This document shows positions 17,316-26,020 of a DNA stretch of 64,000 bases, in pieces. This stretch comes from Flavimaricola marinus (lineage in GTDB: Bacteria > Pseudomonadota > Alphaproteobacteria > Rhodobacterales > Rhodobacteraceae), in assembly GCF_900184895.1 (NCBI RefSeq), contig NZ_FXZK01000012.1, forward strand, positions 1 through 64,000, in the 5' to 3' direction. The notes beneath the pieces were generated by a model that had not been told where the DNA came from, ran no database searches, and saw only the letters and a program-made list of their open reading frames with translations. The position numbers were made by a program, and so were the translations under genes. Numbering within the stretch: position 1 is the first letter of the stretch; each line of letters opens with the position of its first letter.

Positions 17316-18382
17316 AATAGTCTCCAGTCTACCGGTGTGTCGGTTTGTTGTAGTTTTGAATCGAGTTGAACAATCTGGCCTGATGCAGCGGCGATGCGCG
17401 CCGCGTCGAGCACTTCGACGGTTCGTAAAGATTGGCGCGCGGGGACCGGCCCATCTGTGCCGTCCCGAATTGCTTTGGCAAATTCGGTATAGTAATCGCT
17501 GTAGTCGGACCGAAGGGACGGAATTCTGCGCGGGCCGCTTTCACCATAAAGCGTTCCCCAAGCCGATTGCGGCTCCTCGCCCCAATTGTCGGAGGTAGCG
17601 GGTCGTTTCCCGTCAATGGCCTCGCGGGCCTGCACGTCGGTGCCATTGACAACGTAAGCGCCCTTTGTCCCGTAAACACGAATTTCCCGCGCATTGAGAT
17701 AATTGGCCTTCGTCGCAGAAATATAGCTGTGCGCACCGCTTACGTGTCGCAGGTGGATCACGAAATCTACGTCCGTGCGGCCTTCGGCAAAATTGAGATG
17801 GTTGACTTGCGCATCAACGAATTCAACTGGCCCTAACAGCCAGATCATTTGATCCACGAGATGACTTCCCAGATCGCGCAACAAACCGCCATCCGGCCCG
17901 CGCTCTAGCGTTTCTATCTGATCGAAGTCCATTCGATTGTGGACGCGCTGGATATCCCCCAACTCCCCCGCATCAATCAAGGAAGCCAGTGTCACCAAAT
18001 CGGTGTCGCGCCTGCGGTTTTGAAAAACATTCAACAAGACACCCTTTTTGACCGCCGCGTCTGCCATTTGGGCGGCATCCCGAAGGTTCATCGCGAACGG
18101 TTTGTCGCAGACCACGTGCAATCCGGCTTCAATAGCCTCAAGCGTCAAAGGCGTATGTGTCGCGGGCGGGGTTGTGATTGTCACCACGTCGAAGCTGCCA
18201 TCTGCGATCAGATCGGACAGACTCGCAAAGACCGGCACACCGGGGAGATCGAAGGCTATCTGTGCGATCTTGTCGGCGGACCGCGCCACCACGCCGCCGA
18301 TCTCGACGCCGTCAGCGGCCTGAATGAACGGCGCGTGAAAAATCCGGCCACCGAAACCGTAGCCTACAAGTCCAAGTTTCAT
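17312..18382 (-). CDS. Gfo/Idh/MocA-family oxidoreductase (IolW-like)
   Basis: A 356-residue dehydrogenase starting at MKLGLVGYGFGGRIFHAPF; a longer frame to 18424 lacks family support. The GYGxGGRxFHAP signature is what I associate with the NADP-linked scyllo-inositol dehydrogenase IolW and its relatives. The catalytic lysine lies in CDKPFAMN (DKP rather than EKP) and the active-site helix is RDLGSHLVDQMIWLLG. It is in the inositol operon between the ABC ATPase and iolG, so a role in interconverting scyllo-inositol (or a derivative) and the inosose is likely. Substrate and cofactor are not proven by the sequence. Confidence 0.85.
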   Translation of the reverse strand: MKLGLVGYGFGGRIFHAPFIQAADGVEIGGVVARSADKIAQIAFDLPGVPVFASLSDLIADGSFDVVTITTPPATHTPLTLEAIEAGLHVVCDKPFAMNLRDAAQMADAAVKKGVLLNVFQNRRRDTDLVTLASLIDAGELGDIQRVHNRMDFDQIETLERGPDGGLLRDLGSHLVDQMIWLLGPVEFVDAQVNHLNFAEGRTDVDFVIHLRHVSGAHSYISATKANYLNAREIRVYGTKGAYVVNGTDVQAREAIDGKRPATSDNWGEEPQSAWGTLYGESGPRRIPSLRSDYSDYYTEFAKAIRDGTDGPVPARQSLRTVEVLDAARIAAASGQIVQLDSKLQQTDTPVDWRLL

Positions 18383-18441
18383 GGATACCTCAAATCTAAA
18401 TGATTTTGACGGCCCGCCTCTCATGCCCGAAGGCCAAGACG

Positions 18442-19224
18442 TTAAGCCGCGTCTTCATAGCCCTCTTGTGTCTTGGCTCCGGTGATATAACCAACAACAT
18501 CCTCGCCTGTGATGTCGCCCTTGGTAATGTCTAGGTCAGCGCAAATCCGTCCACGCCGGAACACAACGACACGGTCCACAAGGTCAAACACCTGACGCAT
18601 ATTGTGGCTGACCAGAATGAGGGGCTCACCCGCTTCCTTGAGAGTTCGGATGATGTTCTCTACCTGCGCGGTTTCTTGGACGCCCAGTGCAGCCGTAGGC
18701 TCGTCCATAATCGTTAGCTTGGAGTGGAACGTCGCTGTACGGGCGATTGCCACACACTGGCGTTGCCCCCCCGACATATTGCGGATTGCATTGCGGATAT
18801 TGGGAATCTTCACCGCTGTTTTCTCAAGCCCAGCAAGGGTCGCCTCACGCATGGCGCGATAGTCGAGGAGCCGGAACGGTCCGAGAAAATTCCATTTCGT
18901 GATCTCTCGTCCAAGAAACAGGTTGTCCGGCACGTCCAAATCGTCGGCCAGCGCCAAAGTCTGGAACACGGTTTCAATACCGGCTTCACGGGCGTCCAGC
19001 GGTCCAGCGAAATGCACAGGCTTGCCGCCGAAAATGATATCGCCGCGGGTACGCTGCTCCACACCTGTGATCTGGCGCACAAAAGTCGATTTTCCGGCCC
19101 CGTTGTCGCCCATGATCGCAATGTGCTCTCCGTCGCGCAGTTTGAAATTTGCGCCTTCAAGGGCATGCACGCCACCATAGTGTTTCGTCAAATCGCGGGT
19201 TTCTAGGATGATGTTATCGGTCAT
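18442..19224 (-). CDS. sugar ABC transporter ATP-binding protein (single-domain, Frc-type)
   Basis: A 260-residue single-domain ATPase of a CUT2-type importer. Walker A is [11 protein letters not shown], the signature is MSGGQRQCVAIAR, and Walker B is [13 protein letters not shown]. Start MTDNIILETRDLTKHYGG at 19224 fits the family; the longer frame runs into the permease gene. It energises the permease encoded 13 bases upstream and the binding protein before that. The single-domain form resembles FrcA rather than the duplicated RbsA form used at 50019-51545. Inositol or an inositol derivative is the expected substrate from context. Confidence 0.92.
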   Translation of the reverse strand: MTDNIILETRDLTKHYGGVHALEGANFKLRDGEHIAIMGDNGAGKSTFVRQITGVEQRTRGDIIFGGKPVHFAGPLDAREAGIETVFQTLALADDLDVPDNLFLGREITKWNFLGPFRLLDYRAMREATLAGLEKTAVKIPNIRNAIRNMSGGQRQCVAIARTATFHSKLTIMDEPTAALGVQETAQVENIIRTLKEAGEPLILVSHNMRQVFDLVDRVVVFRRGRICADLDITKGDITGEDVVGYITGAKTQEGYEDAA

Positions 19225-19237
19225 GTGAAATTTCCTT

Positions 19238-20323
19238 TTAACCGGCCATAGACCGTTGCTGGCGATACTGATCCAGAACCACCGCACCGATAATAATCGT
19301 ACCCATTGCCATAAGTTGGTAGAATGCATCGAGCTTAATGAACGTGAAGCCCGACTGGATCACTCCAAATACCATGGCCCCAAGAACCGTGCCAACAATA
19401 GATCCACGCCCCCCGGTCAGGCTGACCCCGCCGATAACCGCCATGGCAATCGCATAAAGTTCATAAAATTGCCCCATGCCCGCCTGTGCAGTCAGGTTTT
19501 TTGAACTCAGCACAATCGCGGCAAAAGCTGCCAGCATTGACGCGATCATATAGACGAGGACCTTGTGGCGTTTTACGTTGATACCTGACATGCGCGCCGC
19601 GTCTTCGTTAGATCCGATCGCATAGGTATGTTTCCCGTAGACGGTAAATTTCATTATGAAGAACAACAGAACCGCAAGCAGAGCAAACCACACAACGGGC
19701 ATCATACCCGACCCGATTGCTGCGAATTGCTCGGTCGGGAAGGACACAGGCTGCCCCTTGGTCCACCACTGCGAAATGCCGCGACAAATCAGAAACATGC
19801 CAAGCGTCGCAATAAAAGGTGGGATGCGCGTGAACGCGATCAGACTGCCATTGACACACCCTATGAGTGCGCCAAATGACAGGCCGGCAAGTATGGGCAC
19901 GATAACAGGGAGATCAAAAGCCCAAGGCCCGAAAACCGCTTTGGGGTTGATTTGACCGTTTACAAGTTCCGTTTGACCAAACGACATCACGATCATAGCC
20001 GCCGCACCGACCAATGGGCCGGATGATAGATCAATACCACCGGAGATAATGACCTGGGTTACTCCAAGCGAAATGATCCCGATGATCGACACCTGCAGGA
20101 TCACAATCTTGATCCGCGCGACGTTCAATATTGTGCCGTCGCGGTTGGTGTTAAAGTCAAACAACATACTCTGGCTGTTCATATACGGCAGAATTTGCCC
20201 CAAGGCTTCAAACGCCAAAATAATTAGAACGAGCGCGATAAACACGTTGGCCTCGTTCGGCCATGCTCGCTTGGACTTATCGTATGTCAGCCCGCCTATC
20301 CCGTGTGATGTTTGATCTGCCAT
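19238..20323 (-). CDS. sugar ABC transporter permease (inositol-type)
   Basis: A 361-residue integral membrane protein of the RbsC/FrcC family with about ten hydrophobic segments. Family landmarks are VIISGGIDLSSGPLVGAAA and the cytoplasmic loop GSNEDAARMSGINVKRHKVL, with GGVSLTGGRGSIVGTVLGA near the C-terminus. It is encoded between the binding protein and the ATPase of the inositol operon. An intercistronic hairpin lies between it and the binding-protein gene. Confidence 0.92.
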   Translation of the reverse strand: MADQTSHGIGGLTYDKSKRAWPNEANVFIALVLIILAFEALGQILPYMNSQSMLFDFNTNRDGTILNVARIKIVILQVSIIGIISLGVTQVIISGGIDLSSGPLVGAAAMIVMSFGQTELVNGQINPKAVFGPWAFDLPVIVPILAGLSFGALIGCVNGSLIAFTRIPPFIATLGMFLICRGISQWWTKGQPVSFPTEQFAAIGSGMMPVVWFALLAVLLFFIMKFTVYGKHTYAIGSNEDAARMSGINVKRHKVLVYMIASMLAAFAAIVLSSKNLTAQAGMGQFYELYAIAMAVIGGVSLTGGRGSIVGTVLGAMVFGVIQSGFTFIKLDAFYQLMAMGTIIIGAVVLDQYRQQRSMAG

Positions 20324-20367
20324 GTTTTTCCCTCAAGCCGCTTTCGCCCGATGATACGCCGATTTGC

Positions 20368-20398
20368 CGGAGCGGCACACATTTCGCGCACCGCTCCG
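20368..20398 (-). other. intercistronic stem-loop after the binding-protein gene
   Basis: CGGAGCGG and CCGCTCCG pair as an 8-bp stem with a 15-base loop in the 95-base gap between the binding-protein stop and the permease start. There is no T-run. Such hairpins commonly protect the upstream mRNA and raise binding-protein output over the membrane components. Similar hairpins follow the other binding-protein genes here (27881, 52572, 57782). Confidence 0.65.
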
Positions 20399-20418
20399 AT
20401 CTGCTTAGCCGGTTTGGC

Positions 20419-21363
20419 CTAGTTTTGTGACAGGTAGTCGCCAATATTGGCTGGTGTCACGAGCTCAAATGGGATGTAGACTTTTTGATCCACTTCTTCG
20501 CCATTGGCGAGCGCGATAGCCGCGTTCAACGCGCCAGAACCTTGTCCACCTGCGTTCTGGAACACAGTGACATCAAGGTCTCCGGCCTGCATAGCAGCCA
20601 ATGCGTCTTGTGTCGCGTCAACACCACCGACAACAACGTCAGCCATATCAAGGCCTGCGGCTTTCATTGCCTGGATCGCACCGAGTGCCATTTCGTCATT
20701 GTTCGCGATAACTGCGTGGAAATCTTCACCGGATGCCAGCCAGTTGGTCATCAAGGAGTTTGCCTGCTCGCGCGACCAGTTGGCGGTCTGCTGGTCGATA
20801 ACCTCTATGAAGTTGCACATGTCCATGCCAAGAACGTCTTCGATGTCTTTGGTGCGTTGGACCGCCGCTTGGTTCGAAAGCTCACCCATCATGACATAGG
20901 CACGAGCGCCGCCGCCAAAACCCTGAGCGCGAAGCATCTTACAGATTTCGAATGTTTCCAGCGTGCCGGATTCGATTTCGTTGGAAGCTACGAAAGCCTG
21001 GTTGTCCGGTAGCGTATCAACGTTTACCGGCTGACGGTTCACAAATACAAGCGGGACACCCGCAGAAGATGCCGCATCGGTCATCGCCTGTGTTGCAGAC
21101 GTATCAACAGGGTTTACGATGATCGCGTCTACGCCAGACGCGATAAAGTTGTTGATCTGGTCAAGCTGGCGCGCAACGTCGTTTTGTGCGTCCTCGATCT
21201 GGACGTCGATACCGTCCATACCGTTGGCTTCCTCCTCGATGCCATTACGCAGAACTGTCAGAAAGTTGTCGTCAAAAAGCGCCATGGAAACGCCGATATT
21301 TTCGGCAATGGCTGTCGTGGACAAGAGCGAGGCTAGGCCTGCGGCAATAATAGTCTTTTTCAT
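20419..21363 (-). CDS. sugar ABC transporter substrate-binding protein (inositol-type)
   Basis: A 314-residue periplasmic binding protein of the RbsB/IbpA family. The signal peptide is MKKTIIAAGLASLLSTTAIA, then mature ENIGVSMALFDDNF. Sugar-pocket landmarks include IIVNPVDTSAT and VIANNDEMALGAIQAMKAAG. The start at 21363 is preceded by a good GGGAGGA ribosome site; the longer frame to 21543 is rejected. Its place after the IolI-like gene and before permease and ATPase, in the iol operon, makes inositol the likely ligand. Confidence 0.92.
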   Translation of the reverse strand: MKKTIIAAGLASLLSTTAIAENIGVSMALFDDNFLTVLRNGIEEEANGMDGIDVQIEDAQNDVARQLDQINNFIASGVDAIIVNPVDTSATQAMTDAASSAGVPLVFVNRQPVNVDTLPDNQAFVASNEIESGTLETFEICKMLRAQGFGGGARAYVMMGELSNQAAVQRTKDIEDVLGMDMCNFIEVIDQQTANWSREQANSLMTNWLASGEDFHAVIANNDEMALGAIQAMKAAGLDMADVVVGGVDATQDALAAMQAGDLDVTVFQNAGGQGSGALNAAIALANGEEVDQKVYIPFELVTPANIGDYLSQN

Positions 21364-21443
21364 TGGGTTCCTCCCGTTGTGGTGTCCGGCACACCATTTC
21401 TTTTGCCGGAACCCCTTAATCTTCGGGGTATTAAACCTCTTGC

Positions 21444-22259
21444 TCAGGCGGCCTCCTGCCGCAATCGCGAGGTAATAAATTCGAATGATGCTCTGATTTC
21501 TGAGTAAGGATCCGGCATCGCATGGGTTTTCGGTGAGAAACATTCATACGAAATTGGTCCATCGTATCCGTCCGCAATCAGGGCGCGGATCTGTTCGATA
21601 TTGCCAAGACGATCTCGCGCATCGACCAAGACCCTATGCTCGTCTTCCATCTCGGTTATCTTCAAGTCTGGATCGACAACTGCTGAGATATGAATAATTC
21701 CGGTGGCCTGGGTGAAAATAGCATCCTCACCGGCAAGCGTGTGGTGGAAGGTATCGTGCACCAGCTTAAAGTGATCTTTACCCTCAATATCATTAATCGT
21801 ATCGACCAAATCCGATTTTGAGCGCAGCGACGAACGTGTAAAACCAAGCGGCTCAACCAAGGCTACCATGTCCACCTTTCTAAGCATCGGCAGAATCGCC
21901 TTCATTGCGACGCGCAGGTTGGCTTGGCGTTCGCCGTTGCCCAACCCCGTTCCGTCATTACGCGGGATCAGACTAATAGTTTCGGCGCCTGCGGCCTTTG
22001 CAACTGCAATTAGATCACGCACCGCCACTTCACGTTCTGCGTCCCAGGTGTTGAACGGATAGACTTGGCTCAAACCCACGAGGCGCAGACCTTTATCCCT
22101 TGCCATCCTACCTGCTTCAGCGGGGTCCATTCCATCAAACAGTTCACGATCGATATCGTTTCGGACTTCGACCCCGACACACTCAAGCTTAGTCGCCAAA
22201 TCAAGGAAGTCGACATAGCTCAGGTTTGGAACTGTCATATGATTAAGTGCAAAGTTCAT
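21444..22259 (-). CDS. IolI-like sugar phosphate isomerase/epimerase family protein
   Basis: A 271-residue xylose-isomerase-like TIM-barrel protein. Metal-site landmarks are VALVEPLGFTRSSLRSK, FKLVHDTFHHTLAG, IIHISAVVD and ISYECFSPKTH, which place a glutamate, an aspartate-histidine pair, a histidine and a terminal glutamate as in IolI. IolI converts scyllo-inosose to 1-keto-D-chiro-inositol. The gene opens the ten-gene inositol operon, downstream of an operator at 22401-22416. D-chiro-inositol is the core of pinitol, so this enzyme fits a route for methylated chiro-inositols. The exact substrate is an inference. Confidence 0.75.
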   Translation of the reverse strand: MNFALNHMTVPNLSYVDFLDLATKLECVGVEVRNDIDRELFDGMDPAEAGRMARDKGLRLVGLSQVYPFNTWDAEREVAVRDLIAVAKAAGAETISLIPRNDGTGLGNGERQANLRVAMKAILPMLRKVDMVALVEPLGFTRSSLRSKSDLVDTINDIEGKDHFKLVHDTFHHTLAGEDAIFTQATGIIHISAVVDPDLKITEMEDEHRVLVDARDRLGNIEQIRALIADGYDGPISYECFSPKTHAMPDPYSEIRASFEFITSRLRQEAA

Positions 22260-22400
22260 TGTATCCCCCTCATCACGACACGAACGTCTTTTCGGACGGA
22301 CCGATCGCCGCGTTGCAGGACACTGAGGTCAGTCTTCGGATTTGGTCAATGCATCGAGGTGATTAATGCGTCATTCATGACGTTCCGGTTGAGGCAGAAA

Positions 22401-22416
22401 TGATGTTTTTACGTCA
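22401..22416. promoter_or_regulatory. LacI-type operator for the inositol operon
   Basis: TGATGT, TTTT, ACGTCA lies directly at the stop of the LacI gene and about 140 bases upstream of the first gene of the inositol operon. It differs at one position from the near-perfect site at 23459-23474 in front of the LacI gene, so the same repressor should bind both. Confidence 0.7.
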
Positions 22417-23448
22417 TCAAAAAGACTCTGGCAACACGATCCGGGGTTCAAGAAAAATCTGCCCCGACACACCATCGTCCGCCTCGGTAGTGGATTGAAT
22501 CATGAGATCAATTAACGTCTTACAAAGCTCTTTGAGTGGCGTAGAAATCACCATGGTGACATAGCCGTCAATCAGTCCAGCCCGACTTTCGGCGGTTAGT
22601 TCGTTGACTATCAACGCGACTTTCGGGGTGGAATGAACCTCTCGCACTGCAGCAATCGCACCCTCCATGCCACCGCCCGCTATATAGATGCCGCACAGAT
22701 CCGGATGACGCTGCAATAAGTCCAGCGTAGCTTCATATGTTACTTGCCTCGTTTCGAGGTTCACGAGGGTATCAAGGACAGTAAATCCGTGATCGCTTTC
22801 TCGTACAAATGAGCGATACCCTACTTCGCGCAAATCGTGTCCATGCCAACGGTTACCGCCAACAAAGATAGCAAGCTTCCCGGGTTGATGCACCGTTTTC
22901 GTTATCATCCAGCCAGCTAGCCGCCCAATTTTCATATTGTTGAGGCCAATGTAATTCTTCCGGATACCTTGAGCGAAATCATTGAGGAGGGACACGACGG
23001 CTACATTCTTGTCCTTCAAGTCTTGCACCACGCGGTTTAGCCGAGGGTCGTTCACGGCAGTGCAAGCAAGCGCATCGCAGCGACGGCCCAGAGTTTTCAA
23101 CAGATCGGTAAACTCATCCGGTGACTGCGACGATGAAAACCTAATATCGGAGGTAATCCGGTAATCATTTCGTTCTGAAATGGCCGCTTCGATGTGGGTG
23201 GCGAAATCACTGTAAAATTGCTGGCTCTTTTTCAGTAGGACAAAGCCAAGCCGTAATTCCGGCAACGGCTTGTCCAATCGGCTCAAAAAGATACCCTTGC
23301 TGTGGTAGCCTACTTTTTGTGCTGCATCAGCAATTTTTCGCATCGTTTCTTCGCGTACGACCGACCGCCCGTTCAACGCACGGTCAACGGTTGTCGGACT
23401 GACACCTGCCTCTCGCGCCACATCTTTGATCGTCGGTCTGTTTGCCAT
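22417..23448 (-). CDS. LacI-family transcriptional regulator (second of three)
   Basis: A 343-residue LacI-type repressor with HTH IKDVAREAGVSPTTVDRALN and a sugar-binding effector domain, closely similar along its length to the LacI at 9811-10842. It lies on the same strand as, and immediately upstream of, the inositol operon. A near-perfect palindromic operator sits ten bases before its start codon and a second copy lies at its stop, upstream of the operon. It is therefore very probably the autoregulated inositol repressor, released by inositol or an early intermediate. Confidence 0.93.
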   Translation of the reverse strand: MANRPTIKDVAREAGVSPTTVDRALNGRSVVREETMRKIADAAQKVGYHSKGIFLSRLDKPLPELRLGFVLLKKSQQFYSDFATHIEAAISERNDYRITSDIRFSSSQSPDEFTDLLKTLGRRCDALACTAVNDPRLNRVVQDLKDKNVAVVSLLNDFAQGIRKNYIGLNNMKIGRLAGWMITKTVHQPGKLAIFVGGNRWHGHDLREVGYRSFVRESDHGFTVLDTLVNLETRQVTYEATLDLLQRHPDLCGIYIAGGGMEGAIAAVREVHSTPKVALIVNELTAESRAGLIDGYVTMVISTPLKELCKTLIDLMIQSTTEADDGVSGQIFLEPRIVLPESF

Positions 23449-23458
23449 TTGGCCTCCA

Positions 23459-23474
23459 TGACGTTTTTACGTCA
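23459..23474. promoter_or_regulatory. palindromic LacI-type operator (autoregulatory)
   Basis: TGACGT, TTTT, ACGTCA; with one more base each side it is an 18-base dyad with perfect arms. It starts about ten bases upstream of the LacI start codon at 23448, where a bound repressor would block its own transcription. Confidence 0.75.
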
Positions 23475-23556
23475 TAGTTTTCTAACAAGCGCGCCGACAC
23501 CGAGTCCAGCGAGATTATGTGTCTTTGGTGGGGCCCTAGGCCGCAAAAGCCCCGCC

Positions 23557-23871
23557 TTAAATCTCGACAAAGACCCGTCCGTTCTCAAGCTTGGTCGGAT
23601 AGGTATGCAAGTTCTCGCAGGCGGGCGGCGTTTCCACCTCACCGTTAGTGCAATCAAAAATTGACGAATGCTTGGGACATTCAATGGTGGCTTCAATGAC
23701 CAAGCCATCACTCAGGTGGACTTCCTCATGGGTACACAGCCCATCAGAGCAATAATAATTATCCTCGTGATCGCGAACGATGATGAACGTGCGCTCCCCG
23801 TGATCGAAACGGATCACGTCTTCTTGGTCGATGTCATCTTGTGCGCAGGCATTGATCCATTGGGCCATCAC
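23557..23871 (-). CDS. second Rieske 2Fe-2S ferredoxin (MocE-like)
   Basis: A 104-residue soluble Rieske ferredoxin with cluster motifs CTHEEVH and CPKHSSIFD. It is a paralogue of the one at 8255-8566 (both share the DDID-EDVIRFDH type N-terminus and the CTHE-VHL-DGLV block). It is the last gene of the operon that starts with the sterol-desaturase-type hydroxylase at 30027, which makes that hydroxylase its natural partner. No reductase is encoded in this operon; the one at 7046-8254 is the only candidate in the window. The start may be the second ATG, one codon later. Confidence 0.92.
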   Translation of the reverse strand: MMAQWINACAQDDIDQEDVIRFDHGERTFIIVRDHEDNYYCSDGLCTHEEVHLSDGLVIEATIECPKHSSIFDCTNGEVETPPACENLHTYPTKLENGRVFVEI

Positions 23872-23937
23872 TCGCTCCTTTTCTTTTGTTTAATAACCGC
23901 CCTGTTTGGGCAATTCACTCAGGCGCACGCCCGGGCC

Positions 23938-24897
23938 TCAAATGTCCTGTGGCCTATAATCTGCCGGGCGATCAGGCATAACACCTTGAAGAAGCGTCAC
24001 GGACTTCTCCAATCCTTCTAACGAGTTCAGCAAAACGTCTTCATGCTCGATCGAAAGCCAACCATCGTAATTTGCCATTTTGAGTCGGTAGCAGAACTGT
24101 CGCCACCATTCTTCACCGTGGCCAAACCCGAGCGTGATATAAGACCAGCTGCGGGCCGGAACATCCATAAGAGAGCCATTCTCCAGTAAGCTGGTGGTTG
24201 CCTGCACAGGTGCATTAAGCATCGTGTCCTTTGCATGCACGTGATAAATTGCATGCCCTAATGCCTGCGCCGCCATCAGCGGATCAGCCCCCATCCAAAA
24301 TAGGTGGCTTGGATCAAGGTTAGCGCCGACAATCGAACCTACTGCTTCGCGCAGTTTCAACAGCGACGGGACGTTGTAGACGCATTGGTTACCGTGCATT
24401 TCCAATGCAATCTTCTCGACCCCGTTTTCTTGTGCCAGCGCAACAATTTCGGTCCAAAACGGGATCAGTTTCTCGTTCCATTGATAGCGCAAAACATCTT
24501 GCGTTTCAGGTGGCCAAGAGGAAACGATCCAGTTGGGCATGGTATCATTGGCGGATCCTGCCGGTAGGCCCGACATGGTGCAAACCGTCTTGATGCCCAT
24601 TTCACCCGCGACGCGGATGGTGTCGCGCAGCCCCTGTCCTTGTGTCGGGTCAGTCGGATGCAGCGGATTTCCGTTAGCATTCAAGCTGATGATCTCAAGG
24701 TTGCGATCAGAAAACTCTTTCAGATATGCGGCTTGGGCCGTCTTGTTGCCCAACAGTCCTTTTAGGTCGAAATGTGGTGCCGTGGACCACCCGCAAGTGT
24801 TTACCTCAACCCCCGAAACGCCCACGCGCTGCGCATGATCGAGCATGTCGGTCAGGGACATGCCACCAAGACTATCAGATACGAAGCCCAGTTTCAT
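23938..24897 (-). CDS. MocC-like sugar isomerase/dehydratase (xylose-isomerase-like TIM barrel)
   Basis: A 319-residue TIM-barrel protein of the IolE/MocC superfamily. It begins MKLGFVSDSLGGMSLTDML and carries metal-site landmarks KIALEMHGNQCVYN, GANLDPSHLFWMGAD, HVHAKDTMLN and WLSIEHEDVLLN. MocC is an essential rhizopine catabolism protein of the same superfamily. It overlaps the MocA-like dehydrogenase gene by four bases, so the two probably act in sequence on one cyclitol: oxidation, then isomerisation or dehydration. Exact chemistry is not evident. Confidence 0.8.
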   Translation of the reverse strand: MKLGFVSDSLGGMSLTDMLDHAQRVGVSGVEVNTCGWSTAPHFDLKGLLGNKTAQAAYLKEFSDRNLEIISLNANGNPLHPTDPTQGQGLRDTIRVAGEMGIKTVCTMSGLPAGSANDTMPNWIVSSWPPETQDVLRYQWNEKLIPFWTEIVALAQENGVEKIALEMHGNQCVYNVPSLLKLREAVGSIVGANLDPSHLFWMGADPLMAAQALGHAIYHVHAKDTMLNAPVQATTSLLENGSLMDVPARSWSYITLGFGHGEEWWRQFCYRLKMANYDGWLSIEHEDVLLNSLEGLEKSVTLLQGVMPDRPADYRPQDI

Positions 24898-25898
24898 GCG
24901 TAAAACTCCGGTTTGGGGGCCATCTCGACCTGTGTTTTCATGCCCGAAACCAAGGCTTCAACACCAGCTTGCGCCACAGTCGCGGCGCAGTATCCATCCC
25001 AGCAATCCGATGCAATGTCAGGGAACTTTCCTGTTTCAACAAAGGCCTGAAAGTCGCGGTTTTGGCGGACATAAGCCGCATGATAACGGCCACGCCAATC
25101 GGTTTCATAGCGGGTGGAACTTGACAACTTCATGTCAGTGCGGCTGTAGGCCACGGTGTTCGTGGCTATCGTACCTGACTCACCCACCAATTCGCCGCGC
25201 ACATCATATCCGTAGGCGGCGTTGTTGTTGATCTCGATTGTCACCAGGTGGCCATCTGTCGTTTCCAGAACCATGATTACAGGGGCCACCAGCGCGTCAG
25301 AACGCTGTGGCTGAAAGGCCGTGATCGACGCATATTCTGTTCCCAGCACATGGCGAACCACGTCAAATTCATGCGGCGCAGAGTTTGTGATCGCCATGGC
25401 GCCCGTGAAATCAGCGGCAGGCGTTTCCACGTTGCGGTGGAAATTGTGCATCATCAACGCCCGACCCAAAGTGCCGCCGACAAGCGCCTGCTTCATCTCG
25501 ATGTAGGATTGATCATATCGGCGCATGAAACCTAACATGACATGCTTCGCACCTGAGGCCTGTTCAGCGGCCATGACAGCAAGACATTCATCGGGCAGCT
25601 GCGACAAAGGCTTTTCACACAGCACCCGCTTACCCGCCTTGATGCAGGCCAATGACAGAGGCGTATGTGTGAAATCCGGGCTAGCCACGATCACTGCATC
25701 CACGTCATCGCGCGCAATCACGCTGTCCGGGTGGATGGCAACATCGACCGCTCCATAGCGATCCGCCAGGCCTTGTGCGCGGGCGACGTCCATATCGCAC
25801 ACAATTTGCAACTGTGCGCCCGGCAAGTCCTCGGCGATGATTTTGGCGTGGTCCGCGCCCATCAACCCTGCTCCGATAACAGCAATTCTAACGGTCAT
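24894..25898 (-). CDS. Gfo/Idh/MocA-family dehydrogenase (MocA-like)
   Basis: A 334-residue NAD(P)-dependent oxidoreductase. The Rossmann motif is IAVIGAGLMGADHAKII, the catalytic lysine lies in VLCEKPLSQLP, and the active-site helix is NSAPHEFDVVRHVLG. It is distinct from iolG and from the IolW-like protein, and its genetic partners (MocC-like protein, binding protein, hydroxylase, ferredoxin) match a rhizopine or methyl-inositol route, so MocA is the nearest named analogue. It starts just after a long-stem hairpin (25922-25981) that separates it from the ABC genes of the same transcript. Confidence 0.85.
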   Translation of the reverse strand: MTVRIAVIGAGLMGADHAKIIAEDLPGAQLQIVCDMDVARAQGLADRYGAVDVAIHPDSVIARDDVDAVIVASPDFTHTPLSLACIKAGKRVLCEKPLSQLPDECLAVMAAEQASGAKHVMLGFMRRYDQSYIEMKQALVGGTLGRALMMHNFHRNVETPAADFTGAMAITNSAPHEFDVVRHVLGTEYASITAFQPQRSDALVAPVIMVLETTDGHLVTIEINNNAAYGYDVRGELVGESGTIATNTVAYSRTDMKLSSSTRYETDWRGRYHAAYVRQNRDFQAFVETGKFPDIASDCWDGYCAATVAQAGVEALVSGMKTQVEMAPKPEFYA

Positions 25899-25921
25899 TC
25901 AGGTTTTCCAAATCATAAAAA

Positions 25922-25981
25922 GGGGAGCGCGTTTCAGAGCGGGAGACCAGGAGACAACCTCCGGACTGGCCCGCGCTCCCC
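25922..25981 (-). other. long-range hairpin between transporter and enzyme genes
   Basis: GGGGAGCGCG and CGCGCTCCCC pair as a perfect 10-bp stem around a 40-base loop, in the 122-base gap between the ATPase gene and the MocA-like gene. It has no T-run, so it is more likely an RNA-stability or processing element, or a partial attenuator, that sets the ratio of transport to enzyme expression. Confidence 0.5.
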
Positions 25982-26020
25982 GACCGACACCTTGGGAGCT
26001 CGGCGCGTCGGGTTGTTAGC

